From: Qaidamihabitans albus | GTDB taxonomy: Bacteria; Actinomycetota; Actinomycetes; Mycobacteriales; Pseudonocardiaceae | Length of the DNA stretch: 56,950 nucleotides | NCBI RefSeq assembly: GCF_016464705.1 | Contig: NZ_JAEHOB010000023.1 | Span: forward strand, 8,910-65,859 | Direction: 5' to 3' | Part shown: one piece after another, positions 41,167 through 50,142 of the stretch | How positions within the stretch are numbered: the stretch's first letter is position 1 | Layout: each line of letters begins with the position of its first letter | Position numbers and translations under genes: made by a program | Notes under the pieces: generated by a model | Told to the model about the DNA's origin: nothing | Databases searched by the model: none | The model's input: the letters and a program-made list of their open reading frames with translations, nothing else

Positions 41167-42345
41167 ATGACACGTTTCGTGACCAAGTTGGCCGCCGGTG
41201 CCGCCACCCTGGCGCTGGCCGCCCTCCCGGGTGCCGCGACGGCCCAACAGCAGGCGGTGGACGAGGAGACCGGCCCGGTGGCCTACGCCAACGCCGCCGC
41301 GCTGAAGGTGGGCGAGAAGGGCGGGTCGGTCATCAGTGAGACGCAGCGCTCCCCGCTCAGCCCGGGCACCTCGCGGCTCGCGCAGAGCCGGACGACGGTC
41401 CCCGGCACCGACGACGAACGCGCCGCCGCGGGGCCCTACTACGAGATCGGCCTCGGCAAGCACCACGTCGCCGCCACGCTGAAGGACACCAACGTGCCCA
41501 CCGCCGTCGCGCGGGCCGACTACGCGCTGCGGGATCTCGCGCGGAAGAACGACCCGACCGTGCTCGAGTTCCAGGGCGCGAAGAGCGAGGTCACGTGCCC
41601 CGCGCCGGGTTCGCTGACCGGCACGACGTCGGCCGAGAAGCTGTGGGTGCGCCACGGCGGCAAGCTCGTCTCCGTCAAGCTCCCCAGCGGGAACGAGCCG
41701 CTGACGCTCCGGGACCTGCCGCTCGGCCCGCCGCGCGACGTACCGGACGCCGCCGCCGGCGAGCGCGTCACCTCCGACGTGACGATCAGCAGGATCAGCT
41801 CCTACGACGACCTGCTGCGCCAGGAACAGTGGCGCAGCGGTGACGTGACCGTCGCCGCGGGCTGGCAGGTCGAGATCGTCACCCATGTGCCGAAGGCCGT
41901 GAAGCCCACGAAGGTCACAGATGCCCCGGAGTCGCCGGAAGCGAAGTCGGACGACACCGCGGCGCCGGAGACCTCGGGCACCACCGAAACCAGCGAGACC
42001 ACCGGAGCGGGCGAGGAGTCCGGCACCGCGAGCACCGGCCGGACGGACCCGGCGACCGAGCAGACCAAGCACACCGAGCACACCGAGGACACCGGGGATG
42101 TCGAGGATGTCGTCACCAGGATCGTGCTCGGCGGGGTGAGCTGCTCGCTGCCGCAGGACTTCGTCGCCGCGGCGGGTGGGGACGGCCGGTCCGGCCCGGC
42201 GGTGCCGGTGAAGATCCCGGCCGGGGACGGGCCCGGGCAGGCCGCCACCCCGTGGGGTGCGGGGCTCCTCGGCGCGGGCGTGCTGTTCGGCGGTGCCGCC
42301 GTGCTGGTCGCCCGGCGCCGCAGGCCCGGCCCCGGCGCGGAGTAG
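41167..42345 (+). CDS. Secreted, C-terminally membrane-anchored surface protein
   Basis: 392-aa protein of unknown function. Residues 1-26 are a signal peptide ending A-T-A before Q-Q. A globular region to about residue 250 is followed by a Thr/Glu/Asp-rich low-complexity stalk (about 255-320), then a short region with one Cys (G-G-V-S-C-S-L-P) and a C-terminal membrane helix with R-R-R-R tail. The ground plan is that of wall or membrane-anchored proteins, though no LPxTG motif is seen. Start at 41167 follows GAGGGGA. A class F sortase gene begins five bases after its stop. Confidence 0.75.
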   Translation: MTRFVTKLAAGAATLALAALPGAATAQQQAVDEETGPVAYANAAALKVGEKGGSVISETQRSPLSPGTSRLAQSRTTVPGTDDERAAAGPYYEIGLGKHHVAATLKDTNVPTAVARADYALRDLARKNDPTVLEFQGAKSEVTCPAPGSLTGTTSAEKLWVRHGGKLVSVKLPSGNEPLTLRDLPLGPPRDVPDAAAGERVTSDVTISRISSYDDLLRQEQWRSGDVTVAAGWQVEIVTHVPKAVKPTKVTDAPESPEAKSDDTAAPETSGTTETSETTGAGEESGTASTGRTDPATEQTKHTEHTEDTGDVEDVVTRIVLGGVSCSLPQDFVAAAGGDGRSGPAVPVKIPAGDGPGQAATPWGAGLLGAGVLFGGAAVLVARRRRPGPGAE

Positions 42346-42350
42346 TTCTC

Positions 42351-42998
42351 GTGCGGCGGCGCTACGTCGCGGGCGGGCTGGGCACACTGGCCGTGGCCGC
42401 GGTGCTCGCCGGGGTGCTGGTGCTGACCTCCGGCACCGACGAGCCTGCTTCGCACGCGGCCCCCGCGCCGCCCACGGCGCCCACCGCCGCGGCGACGCCC
42501 GCCGCCACCGAACCGTCGCGCGCGTCCTCCGCGCCGCCCACGGCCGCCGCGCAGCCTCCGGGCACGGTGCGCCTGCCCGAGGGCGGTACGGCGCGGCTCG
42601 TCCGGCGGGAGCTGACCGCCGACGGGACCCTGCCGATCCCCGACGGGCTCGACGAGGCGACCTGGTGGGGCGCGAAACTCGGTGCCGAGCACGGCGCCGC
42701 GTTGCTGTCCGGGCACGTCAACTGGGCGGACCGGACCGGGCCGTTCGACGAGCTCTGGCGCAGCCGCGAGGGCAGGCGGGTGACCGTCGTGGACATCGCG
42801 GGCGGCCGCTGGGTCTACCGCATCACCGACGTGCTCACCCTGCACAAGGACGAGCTGGCCGGGCACGCCGAGCGGCTGTTCGGGCAGGACGGGCCGCACC
42901 GGCTCGTGCTCGTCACGTGCGGCGGCGACTACGTCGGCGGCACCGACGGTTACGAGGACAACCGGATCGTCACCGCGGAGCTCGTCGCCCGGCCGTGA
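42351..42998 (+). CDS. Class F sortase
   Basis: 215-aa membrane-bound cysteine transpeptidase. N-terminal signal anchor (residues 8-25), Ala/Pro/Thr-rich linker, then the sortase barrel with catalytic His (L-L-S-G-H-V-N-W), Cys (L-V-L-V-T-C-G-G) and Arg (E-D-N-R-I-V-T-A). GTG start five bases after the preceding surface-protein stop. Class F is the actinobacterial single-domain type whose substrates are poorly known. Confidence 0.9.
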   Translation: MRRRYVAGGLGTLAVAAVLAGVLVLTSGTDEPASHAAPAPPTAPTAAATPAATEPSRASSAPPTAAAQPPGTVRLPEGGTARLVRRELTADGTLPIPDGLDEATWWGAKLGAEHGAALLSGHVNWADRTGPFDELWRSREGRRVTVVDIAGGRWVYRITDVLTLHKDELAGHAERLFGQDGPHRLVLVTCGGDYVGGTDGYEDNRIVTAELVARP

Positions 42999-43088
42999 AC
43001 GGCTCATCCCGGCGCGAGCTGGGCGCGGCAGGCCGGATAGGCTGATAGCTCACTGTCATAACCGATCCCGCATGCCCCGGAGCGTGGA

Positions 43089-44477
43089 GTGCCCGCCAAC
43101 ACCATTGAGACCGTCGTCAGCCTGTGCAAGCGTCGTGGCTTCGTCTTCCCGAGCGGGGAGATCTACGGCGGTACCCGGTCGGCGTGGGACTACGGACCCC
43201 TGGGCGTCGAGCTCAAGGACAACATCAAGCGCCAGTGGTGGAAGGCGATGGTGCAGACCCGCGACGACGTCGTCGGCCTCGACTCGTCGGTGATCCTGCC
43301 GCGCCAGGTGTGGGTGGCCTCCGGTCACGTCGACGCCTTCGTCGACCCGCTGGTGGAGTGCCTTTCGTGCCACCGCCGTTTCCGCGCCGACCAGCTCGCC
43401 GAGGACTACGCCGAGCGCACCGGCAAGGAGGTCGCCGAGGGGGACCTCTCCGACGTGCCGTGCCCGAACTGCGGCACCCGTGGCCAGTACACCGAGCCGC
43501 GTGAGTTCAACGGGCTGCTCAAGACCTATCTCGGCCCGGTCGAGTCCGAGGAGGGCCTGCACTACCTCCGCCCGGAGACCGCGCAGGGCATCTTCGTCAA
43601 CTTCCTGAACGTGCAGACGACCTCGCGCAAGAAGCCGCCGTTCGGCATCGGCCAGATCGGCAAGTCGTTCCGCAACGAGATCACGCCGGGCAACTTCATC
43701 TTCCGCACCCGCGAGTTCGAGCAGATGGAGATGGAGTTCTTCGTCGAGCCGGGCGAGGACGAGAAGTGGCACCAGTACTGGATCGACTTCCGCACCGACT
43801 GGTACACCGGCCTCGGCATCGCGCGGGACAACCTGCGCCACTACGAGCACCCGAAGGAAAAGCTGTCGCACTACTCGAAGCGGACCGTCGACATCGAGTA
43901 CCGGTTCGGGTTCTCCTCCGGTCAGGAGTGGGGTGAGCTGGAAGGCATCGCCAACCGCACCGACTTCGACCTCACCACGCACTCGAACCATTCCGGTGTG
44001 GACCTGTCCTACTTCGACCAGGCATCCGGGCAGCGGTACCGGCCGTTCGTGATCGAGCCGGCGGCGGGCGTCGGCCGTCCGCTGATGGCGTTCCTGCTCG
44101 ACGCCTACACCGAGGACGAGGTGCCCAACGCCAAGGGCGGCGTCGACCAGCGCTCCGTGCTCAAGCTCGACTACCGGCTCTCGCCGTACAAGGTGGCCGT
44201 GCTGCCGTTGTCGCGCAACGCCGACCTCACGCCGAAGGCCCGCGACATCGCGGCGACGCTGCGCCGGAACTGGAACGTCGACTTCGACGACGCGGGCTCC
44301 ATCGGCAAGCGCTACCGCAGGCAGGAGGAGATCGGCACGCCGTTCTGCGTGACGATCGACTTCGACTCGCTCGACGACCACGCGGTGACCGTGCGCGAAC
44401 GCGACACGATGGCGCAGGAGCGCGTCGCGATCGACAAGCTGGAGTCGTACCTGGCCACCCGCCTCGTCGGCTGCTGA
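43089..44477 (+). CDS. glyS: Glycyl-tRNA synthetase (class II, dimeric type)
   Basis: 462-aa alpha2-type glycyl-tRNA synthetase. F-P-S-G-E-I-Y-G-G and S-A-W-D-Y-G-P-L-G near the N-terminus, C-L-S-C-H..C-P-N-C zinc-like cysteines, motif 2 F-R-N-E-I-T-P and motif 3 G-V-G-R-P-L-M-A-F are visible, with a C-terminal anticodon-binding domain. GTG start. The location after zur/smtB matches mycobacteria (Rv2357c). Confidence 0.97.
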   Translation: MPANTIETVVSLCKRRGFVFPSGEIYGGTRSAWDYGPLGVELKDNIKRQWWKAMVQTRDDVVGLDSSVILPRQVWVASGHVDAFVDPLVECLSCHRRFRADQLAEDYAERTGKEVAEGDLSDVPCPNCGTRGQYTEPREFNGLLKTYLGPVESEEGLHYLRPETAQGIFVNFLNVQTTSRKKPPFGIGQIGKSFRNEITPGNFIFRTREFEQMEMEFFVEPGEDEKWHQYWIDFRTDWYTGLGIARDNLRHYEHPKEKLSHYSKRTVDIEYRFGFSSGQEWGELEGIANRTDFDLTTHSNHSGVDLSYFDQASGQRYRPFVIEPAAGVGRPLMAFLLDAYTEDEVPNAKGGVDQRSVLKLDYRLSPYKVAVLPLSRNADLTPKARDIAATLRRNWNVDFDDAGSIGKRYRRQEEIGTPFCVTIDFDSLDDHAVTVRERDTMAQERVAIDKLESYLATRLVGC

Positions 44478-44479
44478 CC

Positions 44480-45124
44480 ATGCGGCCGGGAGGCATCGGA
44501 CCCGCCGCGTGGCTGCGCCGCGGCCTGCTCGGCCTGGCGCTCGTCGTGGCACTGGTGGTCGGTGGCACGGCGTTCCGGGTCTGGTACGTGGCCCGCGCCG
44601 ACGATCGCATGCACGCCGACGCGATCGTGGTGCTCGGCGCGGCCCAGTACAACGGCACGCCGTCGAAGATCTTCGAGGCCCGGCTCTCGCACGCGAAGGA
44701 CCTCTACGACGAGGGGGTCGCGCGGCACATCATCACCTCGGGCGGCAGCAGGGTCGGGGACGCGTTCACCGAGGCCGAGGCCGGCGTGCGCTGGCTCGTC
44801 GACAACGGCGTGCCCCGCGAGGACACGACCGCCGTACCGGAGGGCAGCGACACGCTGCGCTCGCTGCGGGCCGTCTCGGCGGAGGCGACGGCCCGCGGCT
44901 GGAACTCGGCTGTGATCGTCAGCGACCCGTGGCACTCGCTGCGCGCGGGCACGATGGCCAGGGACGTCGGTCTCGACGCCTGGACCTCGCCTACGCACAG
45001 CGGGCCGATCGTGCAGACGCGGGAGACGCAGGCCAAGTACATCTTCCGGGAAACCGGCGCCCTGCTGTACTACCGGCTGTCGAAGAACCCGGCCGACGAC
45101 ATCGGCGGCACCGGACTCGGCTGA
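44480..45124 (+). CDS. DUF218/SanA-ElyC-like membrane protein
   Basis: 214-aa protein with an N-terminal membrane anchor (about residues 15-38) and a DUF218 domain: [19 protein letters not shown] and S-D-P-W-H-S-L-R. The family (SanA, YdcF, ElyC) is linked to envelope integrity and possibly lipid-carrier metabolism. Starts two bases after glyS. Confidence 0.85.
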   Translation: MRPGGIGPAAWLRRGLLGLALVVALVVGGTAFRVWYVARADDRMHADAIVVLGAAQYNGTPSKIFEARLSHAKDLYDEGVARHIITSGGSRVGDAFTEAEAGVRWLVDNGVPREDTTAVPEGSDTLRSLRAVSAEATARGWNSAVIVSDPWHSLRAGTMARDVGLDAWTSPTHSGPIVQTRETQAKYIFRETGALLYYRLSKNPADDIGGTGLG

Positions 45125-45144
45125 TCCGGCCTAAGCTTGCGGCG

Positions 45145-46428
45145 ATGACCCCGATCGACGCCTACACCGCGCACGACCGCGAGCGCAGGCTGGCCGAAAC
45201 GCCGAAGGGTGCCGGGCTGCCCGGCGCCCGTTCCGACGGGCGCACGCCGTTCGCCCGGGATCGTGCGCGCGTGCTGCACTCCGCCGCGCTGCGCAGGCTC
45301 GCAGGCAAGACGCAGGTCGTCGGGCCCGGCGAGGGGGCGGAGGTGAGCGGTGTCCCGCGCACCAGGCTGACGCACTCGCTCGAGGTGGCGCAGATCGGCC
45401 GCGGGATCGCCGAGGAACTCGGCGCGGATCCCGACCTGGTCGACACGGCGGGCCTGGCGCACGACATCGGCCATCCGCCGTTCGGGCACAACGGTGAGCA
45501 GGCGCTCGAGGAGTTCGCGCGGGACTGTGGTGGCTTCGAGGGCAACGCGCAGACGCTACGCATCCTCACCCGGCTGGAGCCGAAGGTGCTCGGCTCCGAC
45601 GGCCGGAGTTTCGGGCTGAACCTCACCCGGGCGTGCCTCGACGCGGCCACGAAGTATCCGTGGCCCCGCGAGGCGGGATCGGCGAAGTTCGGCGCCTACG
45701 CCGACGATCTCGACGCGTTCCGGTGGATGCGTGACGGAGCGCCCCAGCGCCGTCCGTGCCTGGAGGCGCAGATCATGGACTGGTCCGACGATGTGGCCTA
45801 CTCGGTGCACGACGTCGAGGACGGGGTGCTCGCGGGCCGGATCTCGCTGCACGTGCTGCGGGACACCGAGGAGCGCGCGGCGCTCGCCGAACTGGCCGCG
45901 AAGCACTTCTCCACCAAGTCGGTGTCCACATTGGAGGACGCTGCGCGGGAGCTGCTGCGGCTTCCGGTGCTCGCCGAGCTGGCCCGGCCAGGAGCGGACT
46001 CCTCGATGGCGGCCCAGGTGGCCCTGAAACGGCTGACCAGTGAGCTGGTGGGCCGGTTCGCGGGTGCGGCGGTGACCGGCACCCGGGCGGTGCACGGGGA
46101 CGGCCCGCTGTGCCGCTACGGCGCGGAACTTGCGGTGCCGGAGCAGGTGGCCGCCGAGGTCGCGCTGCTCAAGGCACTGGCGCTGCGCTACGTGATGAGC
46201 GACCGGCGGCGGCTCGCCATGCAGGAGGGCCAGCGGCAGCTGCTCGCGGAGCTGGCCGCGGCGCTGCTCCGGCGTGCGCCCGAGGCACTCGACCCCGCCT
46301 TCCGGCCCGCCTGGGCGGAGGCAGGCGGTGACGCGGCCAGGCTGCGGGTGGTGGTCGACCAGATCGCCTCGCTGACCGACGCGCAGGCGCACGCCTGGCA
46401 CGCGTGGCACGCCGGCCGGCAAGGCTGA
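45145..46428 (+). CDS. dgt: Deoxyguanosinetriphosphate triphosphohydrolase-like protein
   Basis: 427-aa HD-domain dNTP triphosphohydrolase, Rv2344c-like. The metal site is H-S-L-E-V-A...[31 protein letters not shown] carries the distal ligand. Start at 45145 (M-T-P-I-D-A-Y) follows a TGA of the previous gene by 20 bases. It would lower dNTP pools; located near dnaG. Confidence 0.94.
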   Translation: MTPIDAYTAHDRERRLAETPKGAGLPGARSDGRTPFARDRARVLHSAALRRLAGKTQVVGPGEGAEVSGVPRTRLTHSLEVAQIGRGIAEELGADPDLVDTAGLAHDIGHPPFGHNGEQALEEFARDCGGFEGNAQTLRILTRLEPKVLGSDGRSFGLNLTRACLDAATKYPWPREAGSAKFGAYADDLDAFRWMRDGAPQRRPCLEAQIMDWSDDVAYSVHDVEDGVLAGRISLHVLRDTEERAALAELAAKHFSTKSVSTLEDAARELLRLPVLAELARPGADSSMAAQVALKRLTSELVGRFAGAAVTGTRAVHGDGPLCRYGAELAVPEQVAAEVALLKALALRYVMSDRRRLAMQEGQRQLLAELAAALLRRAPEALDPAFRPAWAEAGGDAARLRVVVDQIASLTDAQAHAWHAWHAGRQG

Positions 46429-46476
46429 GCGTTACTCGATGGTGTGATGATCGAGGCGTCACGGTAGCGTCGGGGG

Positions 46477-47592
46477 ATGGCTGGCAGCGTCTCCGAACGG
46501 GCTCATCTCCGGTTCGCGCTCGCGGTGCACCGGGCGAACGCGGGGCACGGCCGCGACGCGTGTTACTCGCCGTACTCGGTGGCCAGCGCCCTCGGCCTGG
46601 TCACCCGGGCGGCGCGCGGGGACACCGCGGGCGAGGTGGCCGGGCTGCTCGCCGGGGGTGTCGACGGCCTGGAGGAACAGGCGGAGCTGCTGCGCAAGGC
46701 CGCCGTGCTGAACGCGCACGGCGGGCAGGACGAACCGGTGCTCGCCGTGTCGAACATCCTGTGGGCCTGGGACGCCCTGCCGATCGACACGGGGTTCCTC
46801 GACGAGCTCGCCGCCTGGCCGGGCGGCCGGGCCGCCGCGGCGCCGTTCGTCACCGATCCCGAGGGTGCCCGCGCCCGGATCAACGCCGATGTCGCGCGCA
46901 CCACGCAAGACCTCATCCCCGAGCTCCTCGGACCCGGCTCCGTCGCCGACGACACCGTGGCGAGCATCGTCAACGCGCTCTACCTGCGCGTCGGCTGGAC
47001 CTACCCGTTCCGGGCGGAGGACACCGCGGAGGCCGACTTCCACGCCCCCTCGGGCACCCGGCGGGTGCCGACGATGCGGCAGTCGGAGCAGCTCGGCTAC
47101 GCCGCGCGCGACGGCTGGCAGCTCGTGGCTCTGCCCGCGGTCGGCGGGGTCGAGGCCGTCGTGCTGCTGCCGGATGCCGAGCTCGGCGCCGCCGAGTCCA
47201 CCCTGGACGAGGCGTTGCTGTCGGATCTGCTGTCCAGCAGGCAGAACCCGCAGGTGAACCTGTCCGTGCCGAAGTTCTCGCTGGACTTGCGTAGCGAGCT
47301 CACCGAGACGTTGAAGGCACTGGGCGTGCGGACCATGTTCACCCGCGAGGCGGACTTCGGGTCCCTCTCCGCCGATCCCCGGCTGGTCGTGTCCGACGTG
47401 CTGCACGAGGCGGTGCTGCGGGTGGACGAGAGCGGCCTGGAAGGAGCGGCGGCCACGGCGGTGATGATGCGGCTGGTCTCGATGCCGGCGGGCGAGCCCG
47501 TCACCGTGGAGGTGGACCGGCCCTTCCTGCTGCTGGTCCGCCATGCCGATACCGGCGCCGTCTACTTCCTGGCGCGGGTCGTCGAGCCGTGA
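46477..47592 (+). CDS. Serpin (serine protease inhibitor)
   Basis: 371-aa full-length serpin. Y-S-P-Y-S-V-A-S-A-L near the N-terminus (S-P-x-S signature), N-A-L-Y-L-R-V-G-W in the breach/shutter area, and the C-terminal D-R-P-F-L-L-L-V-R-H match the family. The reactive-loop hinge is E318-S-G-L-E-G-A-A-A-T-A-V (to 329), small residues typical of inhibitory serpins; the scissile region would be within M-M-R-L-V-S-M (330-336). There is no signal peptide, so it should act inside the cell. Its stop overlaps the start of the next gene. Confidence 0.92.
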   Translation: MAGSVSERAHLRFALAVHRANAGHGRDACYSPYSVASALGLVTRAARGDTAGEVAGLLAGGVDGLEEQAELLRKAAVLNAHGGQDEPVLAVSNILWAWDALPIDTGFLDELAAWPGGRAAAAPFVTDPEGARARINADVARTTQDLIPELLGPGSVADDTVASIVNALYLRVGWTYPFRAEDTAEADFHAPSGTRRVPTMRQSEQLGYAARDGWQLVALPAVGGVEAVVLLPDAELGAAESTLDEALLSDLLSSRQNPQVNLSVPKFSLDLRSELTETLKALGVRTMFTREADFGSLSADPRLVVSDVLHEAVLRVDESGLEGAAATAVMMRLVSMPAGEPVTVEVDRPFLLLVRHADTGAVYFLARVVEP

Positions 47593-49394
47593 GCCCGACA
47601 GGCACCCTGCGGGCGGTGGTGTCGCAGCCGGCCCGGGAGCCGGCGTCCACCGCGGGCAGGCGGCTGTGGCCGGGCGTCGCCGACGCGGCTGCGCTGCTCG
47701 GCTTCGCCGTGGCCGCCTTCCTGATCTACCGTCCACTGTGGATGGATCTGGAGCGCGGCTACCTGTCGAGCAGTGTGCAGGACCAGAACATGTGGGAGTG
47801 GTTCTTCGCGGTCACGGCGCATTCGGTCGCCAACCTGGAGAACCCGCTGTCGAGCACGCTGCAGAACTTCCCGCTCGGCGTGAACCTGATGTCCAACACG
47901 GTCATGCTCGGGGTGGGCGTCCCGCTCACGCCCGTCACGCTGGCGTTCGGCCCCACCGTGACGTGGGCGCTCGCGCTGACCGGGGGCCTCGCCGGGACGG
48001 CGGCGGCGTGGTACTGGGTGCTGTCGCGGCACATCGTGCGCACCCGGATCGGCTCCGCGGTGGGCGGTGCGTTCTGCGCCTTCGCACCGCCGATCATCTC
48101 CCACGCCAACGCGCACCCGAACTTCGTGGTGCTCTTCGTCCTCCCGCTCATCGTGCTGTGGCTGCTCAAGCTGGCCCGCGGCGAGCGGCCGGTACGCAAC
48201 GGGGTGATCCTCGGACTGCTGCTGGCGTACCAGGTCTTCCTCGGCGAGGAGCCGCTGCTCATCGCGGCGACCACGCTGCTCGTGTTCGCCGGGGTCTACG
48301 CGCTGTCCAGGCCCGAGGAGACGCTGGAGCGGGCCCGGCCGCTCGGGATCGGGCTCGGCGTGGCGGCGGGGGTCGCGCTGGTGCTCGTGGCGTTCCCGCT
48401 GTGGTGGCAGTTCTCCGGCCCGCAGAGCTACAGCACGCTCGAACACGGCTTCGTGGGCAACGACGCCGCGGCGTTCACCACGTTCGCCACCGAGTCGGTC
48501 GCCGCCAACGCGGAGGCGGCGAAGGACCTCTCGCTGAACCGCACCGAGGAGAACGCGTTCTTCGGCTGGCCGCTCGTCATCCTGATGGTCGTCGTGACCG
48601 TGTGGCTGTGGCGGGTGGCGGCGGCGCGCGCGGTCGCGGTGGCGATGTTCGCGATGGCGTGGCTGTCGATGGGCGTCCTGCTCGTGGTCGACGGCACCGC
48701 CACCTCGATACCGGGGCCGTGGCTGCTGCTGTTCGACCGGCCGCTGTTCGACTCGGTGCTCGAGTCCCGGTTCGCGCTCGGTTGCGTGCCGGCCATCGGC
48801 ATCCTGCTGGCGATGGGCACCGAGCGTGCGCTGCGGCTGGGCGGGAACGTCCCGGAGTGGCGCCTGACCTGGCGGGTGGTGTGGTTCGGGGCCCTCGTGC
48901 TCGCGCTCGTGCCGATCGCGCCCACCGAGCTGCGGGTCGGTGAACGCGACGTGGCCCCTGCGTTCTTCACCGGCGGTCTGTGGCGCGATCACATCGAGCA
49001 GGGCGGGTCGCTGGTGGTCGCGCCGCTGCCCGACACCGGTGACGCCGAGGCACTGCACTGGCAGGTCGAGGCCGGTTTCGGGTTCGCGCTCGTGGAGGGC
49101 TATTTCGTGGGGCCGGGCACCGACGGCCGCGGCCGGTACGGGGCGCTGCGGCGGCCCACCTCGGAGCTGCTCGAGGAGGCGGACGAGTCGGGCACGGTGC
49201 CGCAGATCACCGCGGAGGACCGGGCGGCCGCCGCCGAGGACCTGCGCTACTGGCGCGCGGACGCGGTGGTGGTCCGCGCGCACGCCGGCGCGGACCCTGT
49301 GCGCCGGACCGTGGAGCTGCTGTTGGGCCGGGCCGGGCAGGTGATCGGCGGCGTCCACCTCTGGGACCTGCGCCCGCCGCCCACCCCCTCGTGA
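47589..49394 (+). CDS. Polytopic membrane protein, GT-C glycosyltransferase-like
   Basis: 601-aa membrane protein with about ten to twelve helices (residues 30-420) and a soluble C-terminal domain (about 440-590). The arrangement Q-D-Q-N-M-W-E-W-F-F in the first extracytoplasmic loop resembles the acidic catalytic loop of GT-C glycosyltransferases that use polyprenyl-linked sugars, and uppS nearby would supply such carriers; substrate unknown. GTGA overlap with the serpin is probably operon packing. Its TCG TGA end belongs to a 46-bp repeat. Confidence 0.75.
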   Translation: MSPTGTLRAVVSQPAREPASTAGRRLWPGVADAAALLGFAVAAFLIYRPLWMDLERGYLSSSVQDQNMWEWFFAVTAHSVANLENPLSSTLQNFPLGVNLMSNTVMLGVGVPLTPVTLAFGPTVTWALALTGGLAGTAAAWYWVLSRHIVRTRIGSAVGGAFCAFAPPIISHANAHPNFVVLFVLPLIVLWLLKLARGERPVRNGVILGLLLAYQVFLGEEPLLIAATTLLVFAGVYALSRPEETLERARPLGIGLGVAAGVALVLVAFPLWWQFSGPQSYSTLEHGFVGNDAAAFTTFATESVAANAEAAKDLSLNRTEENAFFGWPLVILMVVVTVWLWRVAAARAVAVAMFAMAWLSMGVLLVVDGTATSIPGPWLLLFDRPLFDSVLESRFALGCVPAIGILLAMGTERALRLGGNVPEWRLTWRVVWFGALVLALVPIAPTELRVGERDVAPAFFTGGLWRDHIEQGGSLVVAPLPDTGDAEALHWQVEAGFGFALVEGYFVGPGTDGRGRYGALRRPTSELLEEADESGTVPQITAEDRAAAAEDLRYWRADAVVVRAHAGADPVRRTVELLLGRAGQVIGGVHLWDLRPPPTPS

Positions 49395-49433
49395 GTGCCC
49401 ACGCGAGTGAGAACGCCGGTTGCCACTCACGAC
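49388..49433 (+). repeat. 46-bp palindromic element, copy 6
   Basis: Arms CTCGTGAGTG/CACTCACGAC, core CGAGTGAGAAC. Supplies the stop of the GT-C-like gene and lies 23 bases before the ECF41-type promoter of the next gene. Confidence 0.93.
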
Positions 49434-49456
49434 GTCTGACCAGCACAAACGGCCGC

Positions 49457-49483
49457 TGTCACATCTCGCGTCGCCGTCTCGTC
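49457..49483 (+). promoter_or_regulatory. ECF41-type promoter
   Basis: TGTCACA at 49457-49463 and CGTC at 49480-49483 are separated by exactly 16 bases, the -35/-10 arrangement reported for ECF41 sigma factors. It stands 38 bases before the start of the carboxymuconolactone-decarboxylase-like gene. Confidence 0.8.
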
Positions 49484-49521
49484 CTCCGGGGTGAACCACG
49501 TACCGAAACCGAGGAGGGCTC

Positions 49522-50103
49522 ATGCCACGCATCAAGGGACTGTCGACCAAGCAGGCCGGTCCGCTCGTGCGGCTGGCGTACCGGTTCGCACGGCGCCGTT
49601 ACGGCGCGGTGCCCGAGCCGTTCACCGTGTTCGCGCACCACCCGCGTTTGATGCGGGCGGCGTCGGTGCACGAGCTCATGACCGGGCGGGCCGCGCGCAC
49701 GCTTCCGGTGAGCGTCCGCGAGCTTGCCGTGTACCGCACGGCGGTACGGCTGGGCTGCTCATGGTGCGTCGACTTCGGCACGATGCTGCAGAAGCACGAG
49801 GGGCTGGACATCGAGCGGCTGACGAGCATCGACGACTACCTGACATCGCCGAAGTTCAGCCGGCAGGAGCGGCTCGCGATCGCCTACGCCGACGCGATGA
49901 CCGACACCCCGGTCCGTGTCACCGACGAGCAGGTGGCCGAGTTGGAGCGGGAGTTCGGTCGCCGGGGCGTGATCGAGCTGACGTACCTGATCGGGCTGGA
50001 GAACCAGCGGGCCAGGGTCAACAGCGCACTGGAGATCACCGACCAGGGCTTCACCTCGGGCGACGCGTGCCGGATCCCCGTACCGGCCGACGTCGACTCG
50101 TGA
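49522..50103 (+). CDS. Carboxymuconolactone decarboxylase/AhpD-like protein
   Basis: 193-aa protein of the CMD/AhpD alkylhydroperoxidase-like fold. The redox pair C79-S-W-C82 sits in E-L-A-V-Y-R-T-A-V-R-L-G-C-S-W-C-V-D, which is the proton-relay/peroxidatic motif of the family. GAGGAGGG precedes the ATG. Gene pairs of a COE protein (carboxymuconolactone decarboxylase, oxidoreductase or epimerase) with an ECF41 sigma factor are well known; here the pair is convergent and the promoter matches. A peroxide or organic-radical detoxifying role is plausible. Confidence 0.9.
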   Translation: MPRIKGLSTKQAGPLVRLAYRFARRRYGAVPEPFTVFAHHPRLMRAASVHELMTGRAARTLPVSVRELAVYRTAVRLGCSWCVDFGTMLQKHEGLDIERLTSIDDYLTSPKFSRQERLAIAYADAMTDTPVRVTDEQVAELEREFGRRGVIELTYLIGLENQRARVNSALEITDQGFTSGDACRIPVPADVDS

Positions 50104-50142
50104 GTGCCCACGCGAGTGAGAACTCGTGTAGCCACTCACGAG
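50097..50142 (+). repeat. 46-bp palindromic element, copy 7
   Basis: Arms CTCGTGAGTG/CACTCACGAG perfect, core CGAGTGAGAAC. As in copy 1, both arms serve as stop codons: TGA 50101-50103 for the CMD-like gene and, on the minus strand, 50138-50136 for the sigma factor. Confidence 0.95.

Noticed and set aside
5795-50142. 46-bp repeats as a CRISPR array or att sites
   Set aside because: Copies are scattered over 44 kb at gene ends, not regularly spaced; no cas genes and no spacers.
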